NCBI GenBank assembly: GCA_015478655.1
Contig: JADMIJ010000008.1
Coordinates: 1 to 64,000 of the forward strand
DNA: 64,000 bases
Source: Acidimicrobiales bacterium
Lineage (GTDB): Bacteria; Actinomycetota; Acidimicrobiia; Acidimicrobiales; RAAP-2
Direction of reading: 5' to 3'
Made by a program: the position numbers and the translations under genes. Positions 16,734 to 24,605 of this stretch are shown in pieces (within the stretch, counting starts at the first letter, position 1; each line of letters starts with the position of its first letter). The notes beneath the pieces are model-generated. The model was not told the origin of the DNA and did not search any database. It saw nothing but the letters and a program-made list of their open reading frames with translations.

Positions 16734-16996
16734 CGCACGCCCCGTCCAAAACAGGAGGGGTGATCAGAGGGCCGGGGGCGACCAGCACGTTCCGCTAGCC
16801 GATCTGCGTGGTCCTTCAGATCCGGTGTCAAGGCCAGGGGAAGTGGGTGCGCCCGTTCATTCCTGGTCTCCGTCGCCACCCGCGCGCGGGATCCCGTGTC
16901 GTTGCCGGCGAGTGCCACCTGGTCGCGCCGGAGCCGTCAAGAGCACTCTCCGGTGATTTCCGAGGAGCCGGTTTGCCGGCACTTCGGTTGACCCCC

Positions 16997-17024
16997 TTGA
17001 CACAAGGCCGACTGGTGTTATTGT
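16997..17024 (+). promoter_or_regulatory. sigma-70-type promoter of SRPBCC-arsR operon
   Basis: A consensus -35 TTGACA (16997-17002) is followed after 16 bases by TATTGT (17019-17024). It is unusually close to consensus for this GC-rich window and lies 47 bases before the first gene. The -10 element is overlapped by the palindromic operator, so repressor binding would block RNA polymerase. Confidence 0.7.
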
Positions 17025-17044
17025 ACAAGTAGAGACTTGTACAA
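17021..17044. promoter_or_regulatory. perfect palindromic operator, likely ArsR-family repressor site
   Basis: TTGTACAAGT (17021-17030), spacer AGAG, then ACTTGTACAA (17035-17044): a perfect 10-bp inverted repeat. Each arm also contains the self-complementary octamer TTGTACAA, so two copies are spaced 16 bases centre to centre. It overlaps the -10 element and probable transcription start. The ArsR-like gene 560 bases downstream in the same operon is the obvious binder (inference). Confidence 0.75.
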
Positions 17045-17070
17045 GCTAATGCATGAGAAAGGAACTAGCT

Positions 17071-17562
17071 GTGAATACCACGACCATCACTCCCACAACC
17101 ACCACCGACTTCCGCTCCACAAAGAGCTTCGTCGCCGCCCCCGACGCCGTGTTCTCGGCGCTGACTGACATCGACGCCCTGACCGGCTGGTGGACCCCCG
17201 CAGCCGGCGGAGCTCACGCCGGCGAGACGCTGCGCTTCCTGATGGGCGACCAGGAGGTCGTGATGCGGGTCGACGAGGCCGACCGCCCGTCTCGGGTCCG
17301 CTGGATCGTGCTCGTCTGCGAGCCCGCCTCCGATTGGGTCGGGACCTCGATCACCTTCGAACTCGAGCCGGTCGGCTCCGGCACCGAGCTGCGCTTCCAC
17401 CACCACGGCCTCCATCCTGACCTGGAGTGCTTCGAGAACTGCCAGGCAGGGTGGACCCACTTCCTTGCCAGCCTCGTCGACTACGTCGACCGGGGTGCCG
17501 GCAGCCCGAACCCGCCGGCGGAGCGCTTCGCCGCCTGGCGCGCCGAGCACGCCGCCCACTGA
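17071..17562 (+). CDS. SRPBCC/AHSA1-domain protein
   Basis: A 163-residue START-like (Bet v1/AHSA1) protein, a fold with a hydrophobic cavity for a small ligand. Typical features are the opening strand STKSFVAAPDAVFSALTD, the WWTPAAGG turn, and the C-terminal helix GWTHFLASLVDYVDRG. An ATG exists at 17053, but the ribosome site GAAAGGA lies between it and the GTG at 17071, so the GTG is the better start. It is the first gene of an operon with an ArsR regulator and a second SRPBCC protein. This gene set is common in actinobacteria, but its ligand is unknown. Confidence 0.85.
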   Translation: MNTTTITPTTTTDFRSTKSFVAAPDAVFSALTDIDALTGWWTPAAGGAHAGETLRFLMGDQEVVMRVDEADRPSRVRWIVLVCEPASDWVGTSITFELEPVGSGTELRFHHHGLHPDLECFENCQAGWTHFLASLVDYVDRGAGSPNPPAERFAAWRAEHAAH

Positions 17563-17605
17563 GCAAGCTTGGACGGCGCAGGTCGCGTTCCGTTAGAAAG
17601 CATCG

Positions 17606-17983
17606 ATGATGCCCGAGCCCGAGGACACGGCAGCGCCCGTTGGACCCGACGCGGTCCTGCGGGCGCTCGCCGATCCTCATCGGCGCCAGATCCTGCGGCT
17701 GGTCCAGCACGCCGAGCTTCCCGCCGGGCAGATCGCCGCCCGCTTCGACCTCACCCAGCAGGCCGTCAGCCAGCACCTCACCGTCCTCAAGCGGGCCGGG
17801 TTGCTGGCCGAGCGCCGGGAGGGCACCCGCCGGCTCTACTCGTTGCGGTCCGAGTCGCTCCAGCCGCTACGCACCCTGCTCGACGAGTTCTGGCCGGACG
17901 CTCTCGCCAGCTTGAAGGAGTCTGTCGAGCGAGCCCACCCCCGCAATCAGGAACCCCGCAATCAGAGGAGAAGTCCGACGTGA
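17606..17983 (+). CDS. ArsR-family transcriptional regulator
   Basis: A 125-residue winged-helix protein. The domain runs from about residue 14 to 95: LRALADPHRRQILRLVQHAE, the recognition helix LTQQAVSQHLTVLKRAGLL and the wing EGTRRLYSL. There is no metal-binding CxC or ELCVCDL motif, so it probably senses something other than a metal, as in the SRPBCC-linked ArsR subgroup. It ends in a GTGA overlap with the next gene. It likely represses its own operon through the palindrome at the promoter. Confidence 0.92.
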   Translation: MMPEPEDTAAPVGPDAVLRALADPHRRQILRLVQHAELPAGQIAARFDLTQQAVSQHLTVLKRAGLLAERREGTRRLYSLRSESLQPLRTLLDEFWPDALASLKESVERAHPRNQEPRNQRRSPT

Positions 17984-18369
17984 TTAGCACCAGCGTCCGC
18001 ATCGCCGCACCGCCCGAGGTGGTGTTCCCCTACTTCACCGACCCCCAGCTGTTGGTCACCTGGATGGGGGACCGCGCCGACCTCGACGCCCGGCCGGGTG
18101 GGACGTTCGCCGTCGACTTCAGCGGGACCGCCGCCCGCGGCAGCTACGTCGCAGTGGAGGCGCCCCACCGGGTGGTCTTCACCTGGGGGATCCCCGAGGA
18201 CGCCACGCTGCCGCCCGGTAGCAGCACGGTGGAGGTGGTGTTCGTCGCCGACGGCGCCGACACGATCGTGAACCTCACCCACCGCGACCTCCCGCCGGAC
18301 CGGGAGCCCTCCCACCGGGAGGGGTGGGAGGGCTGCCTGGCCGCACTCGTCGCCGCCCCTCGCCAATAA
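17980..18369 (+). CDS. SRPBCC/AHSA1-domain protein
   Basis: A 129-residue START-like protein, with opening ISTSVRIAAPPEVVFPYFTD, middle GGTFAVDFSGTAARGSYVAVE, strand RVVFTWGIPED and C-terminal helix EGWEGCLAALVAA. The start is GTG 17980, inside GTGA with the ArsR gene and 7 bases after a GAGGAGAAG ribosome site. It is the last gene of the operon and is related to, but clearly different from, the first SRPBCC protein. Confidence 0.87.
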   Translation: MISTSVRIAAPPEVVFPYFTDPQLLVTWMGDRADLDARPGGTFAVDFSGTAARGSYVAVEAPHRVVFTWGIPEDATLPPGSSTVEVVFVADGADTIVNLTHRDLPPDREPSHREGWEGCLAALVAAPRQ

Positions 18370-18397
18370 GGGCGATCGACCTCGATGACCGGCGCGT

Positions 18398-18412
18398 CCC
18401 ACGACGCGTGGG
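18398..18412 (+). terminator. short hairpin after SRPBCC-arsR operon
   Basis: CCCACG-ACG-CGTGGG, a perfect 6-bp stem with a 3-base loop, 29 bases after the last stop codon. There is no T run. It is a weak candidate terminator. The rest of 18370-18612 shows nothing I can support. Confidence 0.3.
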
Positions 18413-18612
18413 CCCCGCATGCCGACGTCGCCACCCCCTCGGGGGAACCGATCGAGGTGATGGTCGGTGGCCAGCTCACGACGCTGGCTCCCGGAGTACC
18501 TCGTGTCACCCGCAGCAGCGCAGGATCCGACACTCCTTCCTCGCAACCGGGCGCTCATTTCCGGAGCGCCGGTTGTGGGCCGGCTAGGCCAGCGCCGTGG
18601 GGCGCTCTGCGA

Positions 18613-19176
18613 CTACCAGCCGTGGCAGCCGTACTGATCCGGTGGGCTGAACTGGATCCGCTCAGCCACCATGATCTGCTGGTCCTCCGTGGCCATGGCC
18701 CCTTCGGGGGCGAACTCCCGTCCTCCATAGGCAGCCCAGTTGGATCGGCTGATGCCGAGGCCGCCGCTGAAGCGGGAGCCGTTGGCTGTCCAGTTGCCAC
18801 TCTCTTCGCACATGGCCACCCGTTCCCACGCTGCCCGCTGTGCGGGCGTCACGGTGTCCACGGGCCCGGGTGCCGGTGCGGCCACCGGAGACGGAGACGT
18901 CGTCGGCGCCGGGATAGGGACGGGGGTCTTGGGTGGAGCGAGCACCGCGGCGCTCAGGTCGGCCAACAAGCTCGATCGGCCGAGCAAGGGTGCTCCCGCT
19001 GGGTCGTGGTAGGCCGCCAGCTGGTGGGGCGGCATGGCGATGACTGCTGATGACGTCGTCGGAGACGACGAGGTTGCTGCTGCCGGCGCCGGCTGCGTCG
19101 TGGAAGCCTGCGTCAGGAAACTGACGGTGATGAGGGCGACCGGGATGATCGCCACGAGTGCAATGCGGGTCCGCAT
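18613..19176 (-). CDS. secreted Rpf-like transglycosylase-domain protein
   Basis: A 187-residue exported protein. The signal peptide (MRTRIALVAIIPVALITVSF) is followed by a Thr/Pro/Ala-rich linker. The C-terminal 75 residues or so form a resuscitation-promoting-factor/transglycosylase-like domain: WERVAMCEESGNW with the presumed catalytic Glu after Cys, FSGGLGISRSNWAAYGG, and a final Cys (YGCHGW) that would pair with the first. Rpf proteins cleave peptidoglycan and promote growth from dormancy. The start at ATG 19176 has a clear GGGAGGTG ribosome site. It is a single gene. Confidence 0.9.
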   Translation of the reverse strand: MRTRIALVAIIPVALITVSFLTQASTTQPAPAAATSSSPTTSSAVIAMPPHQLAAYHDPAGAPLLGRSSLLADLSAAVLAPPKTPVPIPAPTTSPSPVAAPAPGPVDTVTPAQRAAWERVAMCEESGNWTANGSRFSGGLGISRSNWAAYGGREFAPEGAMATEDQQIMVAERIQFSPPDQYGCHGW

Positions 19177-19792
19177 GGCACCTCCCTTCGTAGGGCGCGA
19201 GTGCGCCTTGCTCTGTTCGGTGTTGGCGGGCTCCGGCCATTGCATTCATTCCCCGGACGGCGAGCGGAAAGGCATCGTCCGTCCTGGCTGCACGCCGCAG
19301 GGTGTGCGGCCGGTTTGGTTACGCCCAGGATTGCGTCGTGGGAACACCACTCGTTTCGTCGTTGATCGGGATCATGTTTCGGTGTGCCGGTGGCCCATCG
19401 CCACGATGGCGCGCCGAGCCAAGAGGAGTACTCGGTTCATGCCGTCTTGCTGTCGATAGTCGGTGGATTCCGACTGGCAACAAGCGCCTCGATCAATTCC
19501 GAAGCAGTGCCCAGCATGGATGCGCTCATAACAGTATAGATGGCTGCTCCCCATCAGTGGGTCCAGGTCAGCCCTGCCCGCCCTGTAGAGCTGGAAGAAC
19601 TGACAGATGAATTGGCCCTCTAACTAGGAACATTGGTCATGATTGACAGTAGATCAGCCGATTCTATATTTTTGGATTCAGCCCAAGACACTTGCACTAT
19701 GAAGCGGGCGTAACGGATAGGAGATAGTCCCTATCTGTCTTCACGATGGCACCCCGTCATAGGAGGTCGTGCCCGGAATCGGACTGGAATTG
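19177..19792. other. gene-poor, relatively AT-rich stretch
   Basis: No convincing gene is found. From about 19440 on the composition is clearly more AT-rich than the rest of the window (for example ttctatatttttggattc near 19660), with stop codons in all frames. A small inverted repeat GATAGG/CCTATC lies near 19718-19738. It could be promoter DNA of the Rpf-like gene followed by decayed or acquired sequence. Confidence 0.5.
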
Positions 19793-19830
19793 AAGGAGGG
19801 AGAGACGGGAATGCCCGTCTCTCCCTCCTT
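19793..19830 (-). terminator. strong 17-bp hairpin terminator
   Basis: AAGGAGGGAGAGACGGG (19793-19809) pairs perfectly with 19814-19830 around a 4-base loop, the longest perfect stem I found in the window. It lies 26 bases beyond the stop codon of the minus-strand remnant and so would terminate it. It lacks a T run. Confidence 0.75.
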
Positions 19831-19855
19831 CCCAAGAACCTCCGAGGGAGCGGCC

Positions 19856-20199
19856 CTAGCGGTCGCCCACTTGATGGATGGTGTAGTTGGTGCTGTTGTC
19901 CCGGGTGGCGGCCGTGTAGCCGGTCAGGAACTTGCTTGCACTGATGGTGAAGGTGCCCGGGAAGTCCCCGGTGAGCGCGTTGTCCGAGAGGACTCGACGG
20001 CGACGCCCTGGCCGCTGATGCTGTCCTTGGTGGTGGTCGAGGCAGGAGCGTAGGACCGGCCGTTCGGCGCGCCGTACTGCAGCACTTCGCGGTGAACTCC
20101 ACCACGAGTTGCGACAACGCCATCGGTGCCGCCTCCCCCTTCCAGCAACCAGGATGCCATCTCCGTCTGCGGGACCAGCGTGTCCATCACCGGCATCAC
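19856..20199 (-). pseudogene. remnant of a secreted-type protein gene, frame broken
   Basis: Coding-like sequence is spread over two or three frames. GAPNGRSYAPASTTTKDSIS lies in one frame. TFTISASKFLTGYTAATRD and NSTNYTIHQVGDR, with stop TAG at 19856, lie in another and show a natural, low-Arg, Ser/Thr/Asn-rich composition unlike an antisense shadow. A frameshift near 19985 would join them. Its upstream end is unclear. The protein looks like the C-terminus of an exported beta-rich protein; the family is not recognised. A strong hairpin follows the stop, which supports a once-real gene. Confidence 0.4.
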
Positions 20200-20301
20200 C
20201 GTGTCGGCCTACAAGGAGAAACTGTCGCAGTCATCGCCAATTGTGACGAGATTTGACTCCGGGCGAGTTGGATGACGGAATCGATGTGTCGGCGGCGCGT
20301 C

Positions 20302-21747
20302 TCACCCCCTCCGACGGCGGGTCGGCAGCGCCCTTTCCATCCACCTGTCGACGGGCGACGGGATCAACGGCGCAAGCGTGCGGGCTCGTAGGCACCCAAC
20401 CCACACCCCAGCCCCGTAGGAGACGTCGTCGACGATCGACGCCGCCGACCATCGGATCGGGTCGAGCCCAGGACGGCGGCGGCGCCACTCGATCGTCGGG
20501 GGGGCGAGCACCAGGAGTGCGACCACCGCCGCGGCCCGCCTGCTCCGCAGTGCGCCCGCCAGCAGAGCCGGCCCGCCCAGCATGGTGGCAGCGTGACCCA
20601 TGCCGACCAGGGTCCATCCCGCACTCTCGGTACTCCACCGAAATGCCAGCCTGGCCGGGACCCCATGGCGGCGTGTGCGCTGTGCCAGCTGGGCGGCCGA
20701 TACCAACAGCAGCGCCAGGGCGGTTCGGGGCCGGCCGGCCAGGCCTGCCGTCACCGTGGCGGTCGGCCACGGGCGGAGCTCTAGCGGAGCCAGCCTCCCC
20801 TGGTGGCGTCGGGCCAACGGTCCCGCCGATGTCCCGTATCGGTAGCGGCGGGTGAGCAGCGCGCACCACGATGAGGGCTCACGGTGGAAGACCGTCGCCG
20901 AAGGCTCGTACCGGACCCGCCATCCCGCATCGAGCAGTCGCCACACCAGGTCGACGTCCTCTCCGACCCGGAGGCCGGCGTCAAACCCGAACCCGTCATC
21001 CAAGGCGGCCCGCCGCACCACCAGGGCGGCAGCGGGGACGTAGCGAACCAATCGATCCGGTCCCACCTCGCTCCGGCCCGGTCCCATGTCCAGCGACGAG
21101 CGGGCCTCGGAGAACCGGGCCAGCGCCGAGGTCCCGACGGTTCGGCCGGTCCCATCGGGCCGGACCCGGGGCGCCACCGCCCCGACAAGGGGATCCTCGA
21201 ACATCCACGTGAGTGTCCGAAGCCACCCGGTGGTGACGGCACAGTCGCTGTCCACGAACGCCACCAGCTCCGTATCGATCACGGACAGGGCGTCGTTGCG
21301 GGCCGCCCCGGGGCCCCCGTTGACGGTGCGGGTGATCATCCGGGCCCCGTGTCGCTGGCACACCTGGGCCACCGATCTCGGGTCGTGCGAGGCGTCGTCC
21401 ACCACCACCACCGGCGCCCCCCCGCCCAGTGACGCCAGGCAGCGGTCCAGCGCCGCGCTCCGGTCGCGCACGGGCACCACCACCGTCACGCCGGGATCGG
21501 TCTCCGAACCGCCAGTGGTGGTCGGCGGCCGGGGATGGGCCATACCGGCGTCGACCAACCGGCGGCCGAGCTGGCGGGCCGCCGGGGAAGCCGTGCCGCG
21601 CCCGAGCCACTGGGTCAACGCTTCCCTCCCATCCCGACTCAACGTGATGAGCCGTCCGGGATGTCCGCCGGCCAGCACCGTGCCACCGCGGAAGGACCGG
21701 ACCGACCGGTCGAGCTCGATCCCGAACCCCTCCGGCAAGGGGGTCAA
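20302..21747 (-). CDS. mftF: mycofactocin system glycosyltransferase MftF
   Basis: A 481-residue family 2 glycosyltransferase of the mycofactocin type, which adds a beta-1,4-glucan chain to the redox cofactor. The N-terminal 90 residues or so (TPLPEGFGIELDRSVRSFRG) are typical of MftF. The catalytic domain has TVVVPVRDRSAALDRC, VVVDDASHD, FVDSDCAVTTGW, AALVVRRAAL and GEDVDLVWRLLDAGW. The C-terminus has hydrophobic segments and may be membrane-associated. The start is probably TTG 21747, which overlaps the SDR stop as TTGA and gives the usual length; a longer frame to 21816 lies inside the SDR gene. It is the last gene of the locus. Confidence 0.92.
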   Translation of the reverse strand: MTPLPEGFGIELDRSVRSFRGGTVLAGGHPGRLITLSRDGREALTQWLGRGTASPAARQLGRRLVDAGMAHPRPPTTTGGSETDPGVTVVVPVRDRSAALDRCLASLGGGAPVVVVDDASHDPRSVAQVCQRHGARMITRTVNGGPGAARNDALSVIDTELVAFVDSDCAVTTGWLRTLTWMFEDPLVGAVAPRVRPDGTGRTVGTSALARFSEARSSLDMGPGRSEVGPDRLVRYVPAAALVVRRAALDDGFGFDAGLRVGEDVDLVWRLLDAGWRVRYEPSATVFHREPSSWCALLTRRYRYGTSAGPLARRHQGRLAPLELRPWPTATVTAGLAGRPRTALALLLVSAAQLAQRTRRHGVPARLAFRWSTESAGWTLVGMGHAATMLGGPALLAGALRSRRAAAVVALLVLAPPTIEWRRRRPGLDPIRWSAASIVDDVSYGAGVWVGCLRARTLAPLIPSPVDRWMERALPTRRRRG

Positions 21748-22565
21748 AGGGAGAGGCCGCCGTCCACCGGGATCACTGCACCGGTCAGCGCCCCGCTGGC
21801 CGGTGCGGCCAACCACACCAGGACCGCCGCCACCTCCTCAGGGGTGAGCAGCCGCCTGATGGGCTGTTGGTCGGCGAACGACCGGGTGTCGCCGAGCCCG
21901 TAGAGCCTGGCGCTCTCTTCGAGGATGGCCGTGGCCGTCGAACCGGGGCTGACGGCGTTGGCCGTGATGCCCGTGTCGGCCAGTTCGACCGCCAAGCCGC
22001 GGACCAGCCCGGCGACGCCTGCCTTGGCGGCCCCGTAGGCGGCCAGCTTGGGCAGGCCCCGGCTGGCCGCCGCCGAGGCCACGGCGAGGAACCGCCCGTT
22101 GCGGGGGGCCGGCCGCCGCAGGAGCGCGGGGATGCCCACCCGGGCAGCCGTGATCGGCCCACCCAGATCCACACCGAGGACTGCGCCCAGTTCGTCACCG
22201 GGCATCTCCCACAGTGGGACCCCTCCGGCGATCACCCCGGCCACTGCCACCATGGCGTCCAGCCCACCGAATTGCTCCTCGGCCAAGGAGACGGCGGCGC
22301 CGAGCGCGTCGGCGTCGGTGGTGTCGGCCACGTGGGCCACGACGCGGGCGGTGTCGCGGTGCGGAGCTCCGGAGTCCGGCGGCACGGCCAGCGACGAGGC
22401 CACCACCGCCCGCAGCTCGGCCTCGGTTCCCATGGAATAGGGGAGCCTGGGGTCGTCGGAGGCACGGTCCACCGCCACCACCGCCCACCCGGCGGCGGCC
22501 AGTCCCCGAACGGTGGCCGCACCGATACCCCGGGCCGCCCCGGTCACCACTGCTACCCGGCTCAT
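21744..22565 (-). CDS. mycofactocin-coupled SDR oxidoreductase (MftE-adjacent subfamily)
   Basis: A 273-residue short-chain dehydrogenase. It has the Rossmann motif VVTGAARGIGAAT, the Ser of VASAAASRG and the catalytic YGAAKAG. A long insertion after beta-2 (residues of about 40-75, SMGTEAELRAVVASS) is the sort of feature seen in SDR subfamilies restricted to mycofactocin producers, in which NAD(H) is thought to stay bound and mycofactocin acts as outside acceptor. It is tied to mftE (ATGA) and mftF (TTGA) by start/stop overlaps. The substrate is unknown, presumably an alcohol or its carbonyl. Confidence 0.88.
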   Translation of the reverse strand: MSRVAVVTGAARGIGAATVRGLAAAGWAVVAVDRASDDPRLPYSMGTEAELRAVVASSLAVPPDSGAPHRDTARVVAHVADTTDADALGAAVSLAEEQFGGLDAMVAVAGVIAGGVPLWEMPGDELGAVLGVDLGGPITAARVGIPALLRRPAPRNGRFLAVASAAASRGLPKLAAYGAAKAGVAGLVRGLAVELADTGITANAVSPGSTATAILEESARLYGLGDTRSFADQQPIRRLLTPEEVAAVLVWLAAPASGALTGAVIPVDGGLSL

Positions 22566-23266
22566 TGCCTCACCTCCACGGTTGGGATACTTCGGAGTCG
22601 TTCTGCCGTGCGGACCAGGTCGTCGACGGCCGCGGCCAGCAGGCCACGTCCTTCATCGGCGTTGGCACCGGCCGGATCGCCGAGCACGCCGTTGGCACTC
22701 ACCGACCGCACTCCGTGGCGCTGCAGGAGCGGGAGCAGGGTGGCCAACGGCCGGAGGTCGCCGGCCTCGGCCTGCTCTGGTCCCACCCGGTCCGGGGCGA
22801 TGGCCAGCATCAGCGACGTCTCGGTCCGGCCGGCGTGAAGGTCTCCCTTCCAGTTCGGGGACCACGCCACCACCGACCTTCCCTCTCCGTGGAGCCGGGT
22901 CATGGCCCTGTCCAAGGGCACCGAGTTGCCCCCATGGGCGGAGACCACGATCAGGTGGGTGAAGGCACCGCTGGCCGATCGCCCCAGCTCGACCAGCAGC
23001 AGCTCGGTGACCTCCTGCCCGATGGAGAGGGTTCCGGCGAACTCCTGGTGCTCTCCACTGGATGCGTACGCCACCGGCGGGGCCACCACCAGGCGCCCGA
23101 GGCGCCGGGCCGCACCCTCGGCCACGGCCACGGCGATGTCGGTGTCGGTGGTGACGGGCAGATGCGGGCCGTGCTGCTCGGTCGAGCCCAGCGGGATGAG
23201 GAGGATGTCCCCCGCGTCCGACTGCCGCGCCACTTGGGGCCAGCTCGAGGTGGCCAGCCGCTTCAC
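22562..23266 (-). CDS. mftE: mycofactocin precursor peptide peptidase MftE
   Basis: A 234-residue creatininase-family metallopeptidase. MftE releases the C-terminal modified Val-Tyr unit from MftA. The metal ligands are visible in PLGSTEQHGPHLPVTTDTD, VVSAHGGNSVPL and HAGRTETSLML. It starts at GTG 23266 inside GTGA with the ETF beta stop; a longer frame up to 23881 lies within that upstream gene and is a shadow. It ends in ATGA with the SDR gene. Confidence 0.94.
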   Translation of the reverse strand: MKRLATSSWPQVARQSDAGDILLIPLGSTEQHGPHLPVTTDTDIAVAVAEGAARRLGRLVVAPPVAYASSGEHQEFAGTLSIGQEVTELLLVELGRSASGAFTHLIVVSAHGGNSVPLDRAMTRLHGEGRSVVAWSPNWKGDLHAGRTETSLMLAIAPDRVGPEQAEAGDLRPLATLLPLLQRHGVRSVSANGVLGDPAGANADEGRGLLAAAVDDLVRTAERLRSIPTVEVRQ

Positions 23267-24273
23267 CGGGGCGCCTCGGTTCCGGTGGGATCCGGGACAG
23301 CCGGCTGGTCGAGGTAGCCGTGGCGGACCAGGAACCGGAGCAGCTCGTCGGCGGACTCCACGGCTCCGAGGGGCCCGATGAGGGTCGGTGGATCGTGGTC
23401 CACGAGCGCCCCGGTCATGGCCAGCAGCCGGATCCGCGGGTCTTCGCTGTCGGGCGAGGGCAGGACCCGGGTCCGGGGCTCGAACGGGCGAAGGGCGCCG
23501 ACGTGCGTCGATCCGGGTCCGTCCTCCGATCCCGGGCCCACCGGAGGTGTCCGGTGACCGACGGTTGCCGTCGGCGGCTCGACGGGGACGGGTGCCGCCC
23601 CGGCCGAAAGAGCCCCCTCCAGGGTCGCCCGTCGCAACCGGGTACCTGCCCCCTCCACCGAGCAGACCGCCGGCAGGGGCACCCGGAGCCGCTCGCGCCA
23701 ACCGCCATCGAGGCGGCGCTCGCCGAGGAGCGCGGCCGGGCGCCCATCGAGGGGATGGCCGCCACCGGACGACCGGTCGACCTCCAGGCCCACCAGTCCC
23801 AGCGCCTGGGCGGCCCCGAGCTCGTGAGCCAGAAAGGCGGGAAGGGCACCGGTACCGCGGTCGACGGAGCGGTCGCCGCACAACACGAGGGTGGGCGTGC
23901 CGATCCGGGCCAGGGCGGCGGCGATGGTCCGGGCCAGGCCGTGCTCACCGCCTCCCAACTCGACGGCGTACCCGTGGTCGGTGCCCGCGGCGTCGTCCGG
24001 GACTCGCAGCACCGATGCCCCCAGCGCCATCACGTCCCGCAGCACCGGCTCGATGGCGGCCGGTCCGACGGCTACCGCCAGGACCCGGCCCGACCATGCC
24101 TCGGCCGCGCGCAAGGCATGCTCGAGCGCGGCGGCGTCGGCCGCCGACAGGCCGATGGCAAAGGCGTCTCGAGAGACTGCGCCGGTTAACGGATCGACGA
24201 CCGGCCGGAGGTCGGTGATCCTCAGACAGGCCACGATCAGAGGCCGGGCGTCGGCGATCGGGGCGGTGCTCAT
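23263..24273 (-). CDS. mycofactocin-associated electron transfer flavoprotein, beta subunit
   Basis: A 336-residue ETF beta-like protein, longer than ordinary ETF beta (about 255). The N-terminal adenine-nucleotide-binding fold shows VVDPLTGAVSRDAFAIGLSA, AAALEHALRAAE, the AMP-site-like LVLCGDRSVDRGTGALPAFLAHELG, and GLEVDR. The extra length is a Pro-rich, probably flexible C-terminal part. It would pair with the ETF alpha gene 1.7 kb upstream in the same operon and shuttle electrons from a dehydrogenase to the FixC/FixX-like quinone reductase. It has ATGA and GTGA overlaps on the two sides. Confidence 0.85.
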   Translation of the reverse strand: MSTAPIADARPLIVACLRITDLRPVVDPLTGAVSRDAFAIGLSAADAAALEHALRAAEAWSGRVLAVAVGPAAIEPVLRDVMALGASVLRVPDDAAGTDHGYAVELGGGEHGLARTIAAALARIGTPTLVLCGDRSVDRGTGALPAFLAHELGAAQALGLVGLEVDRSSGGGHPLDGRPAALLGERRLDGGWRERLRVPLPAVCSVEGAGTRLRRATLEGALSAGAAPVPVEPPTATVGHRTPPVGPGSEDGPGSTHVGALRPFEPRTRVLPSPDSEDPRIRLLAMTGALVDHDPPTLIGPLGAVESADELLRFLVRHGYLDQPAVPDPTGTEAPR

Positions 24274-24605
24274 CCGTGGTGGAAGACGACACCCTGGCCG
24301 CCGTCGGGATAGGTCCAGTTGATGGCGCCCTCATGATTGCAGACCATGTAGCAGGTTCCGCACTCGAAGCACTCCTCGTAGTTGAACAGGATGCCGCCGT
24401 CGGCGGTGGGGGCGAACAGGTTGGCGGGACAGGCGGTCACGCACTCGCGGGTGGTGCATGACCGGCAGACGTCGGAGTCCACGGTGATGTGGGCGCGTGC
24501 TCCGAGCCGGAAGTCCACGGTTGCCATCCGGTCCTCGAAGGCGATGCCTCGCCACCGCCTGGAAGCTCCGTCACCACCGGTCCCGTCCGGCAGGGAGTCG
24601 CTCAT
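24270..24605 (-). CDS. FixX-like ferredoxin
   Basis: A 111-residue ferredoxin of the FixX/ETF-quinone-oxidoreductase type. The cysteine motifs are CRSCTTRECVTACPANLF and CFECGTCYMVCNHEGAINW. The second, with the preceding conserved tract (GGILFNYEECFECG), is characteristic of FixX and of the C-terminal domain of ETF-QO. It stands directly after the FixC-like gene (ATGA overlap) and before ETF beta (ATGA). It should dock to the FixC-like flavoprotein and pass electrons towards quinone. Confidence 0.92.
   Translation of the reverse strand: MSDSLPDGTGGDGASRRWRGIAFEDRMATVDFRLGARAHITVDSDVCRSCTTRECVTACPANLFAPTADGGILFNYEECFECGTCYMVCNHEGAINWTYPDGGQGVVFHHG

Noticed and set aside
17053-17070. ATG start for the first SRPBCC gene
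   Set aside because: The Shine-Dalgarno-like GAAAGGA lies inside these codons and points to the GTG at 17071.
18385-18600. Possible small plus-strand gene after the SRPBCC-arsR operon
   Set aside because: It starts with ATG and has a plausible first 40 residues, but no ribosome site and no family likeness, and it runs into the antisense of the Rpf-like gene.
20240-20300. Plus-strand coding hint ending near 20274 (SVCGTSVSITGITVSAYKEK)
   Set aside because: A short natural-looking stretch, but without start, ribosome site or length. It may be another fragment of the decayed region, too little to call.
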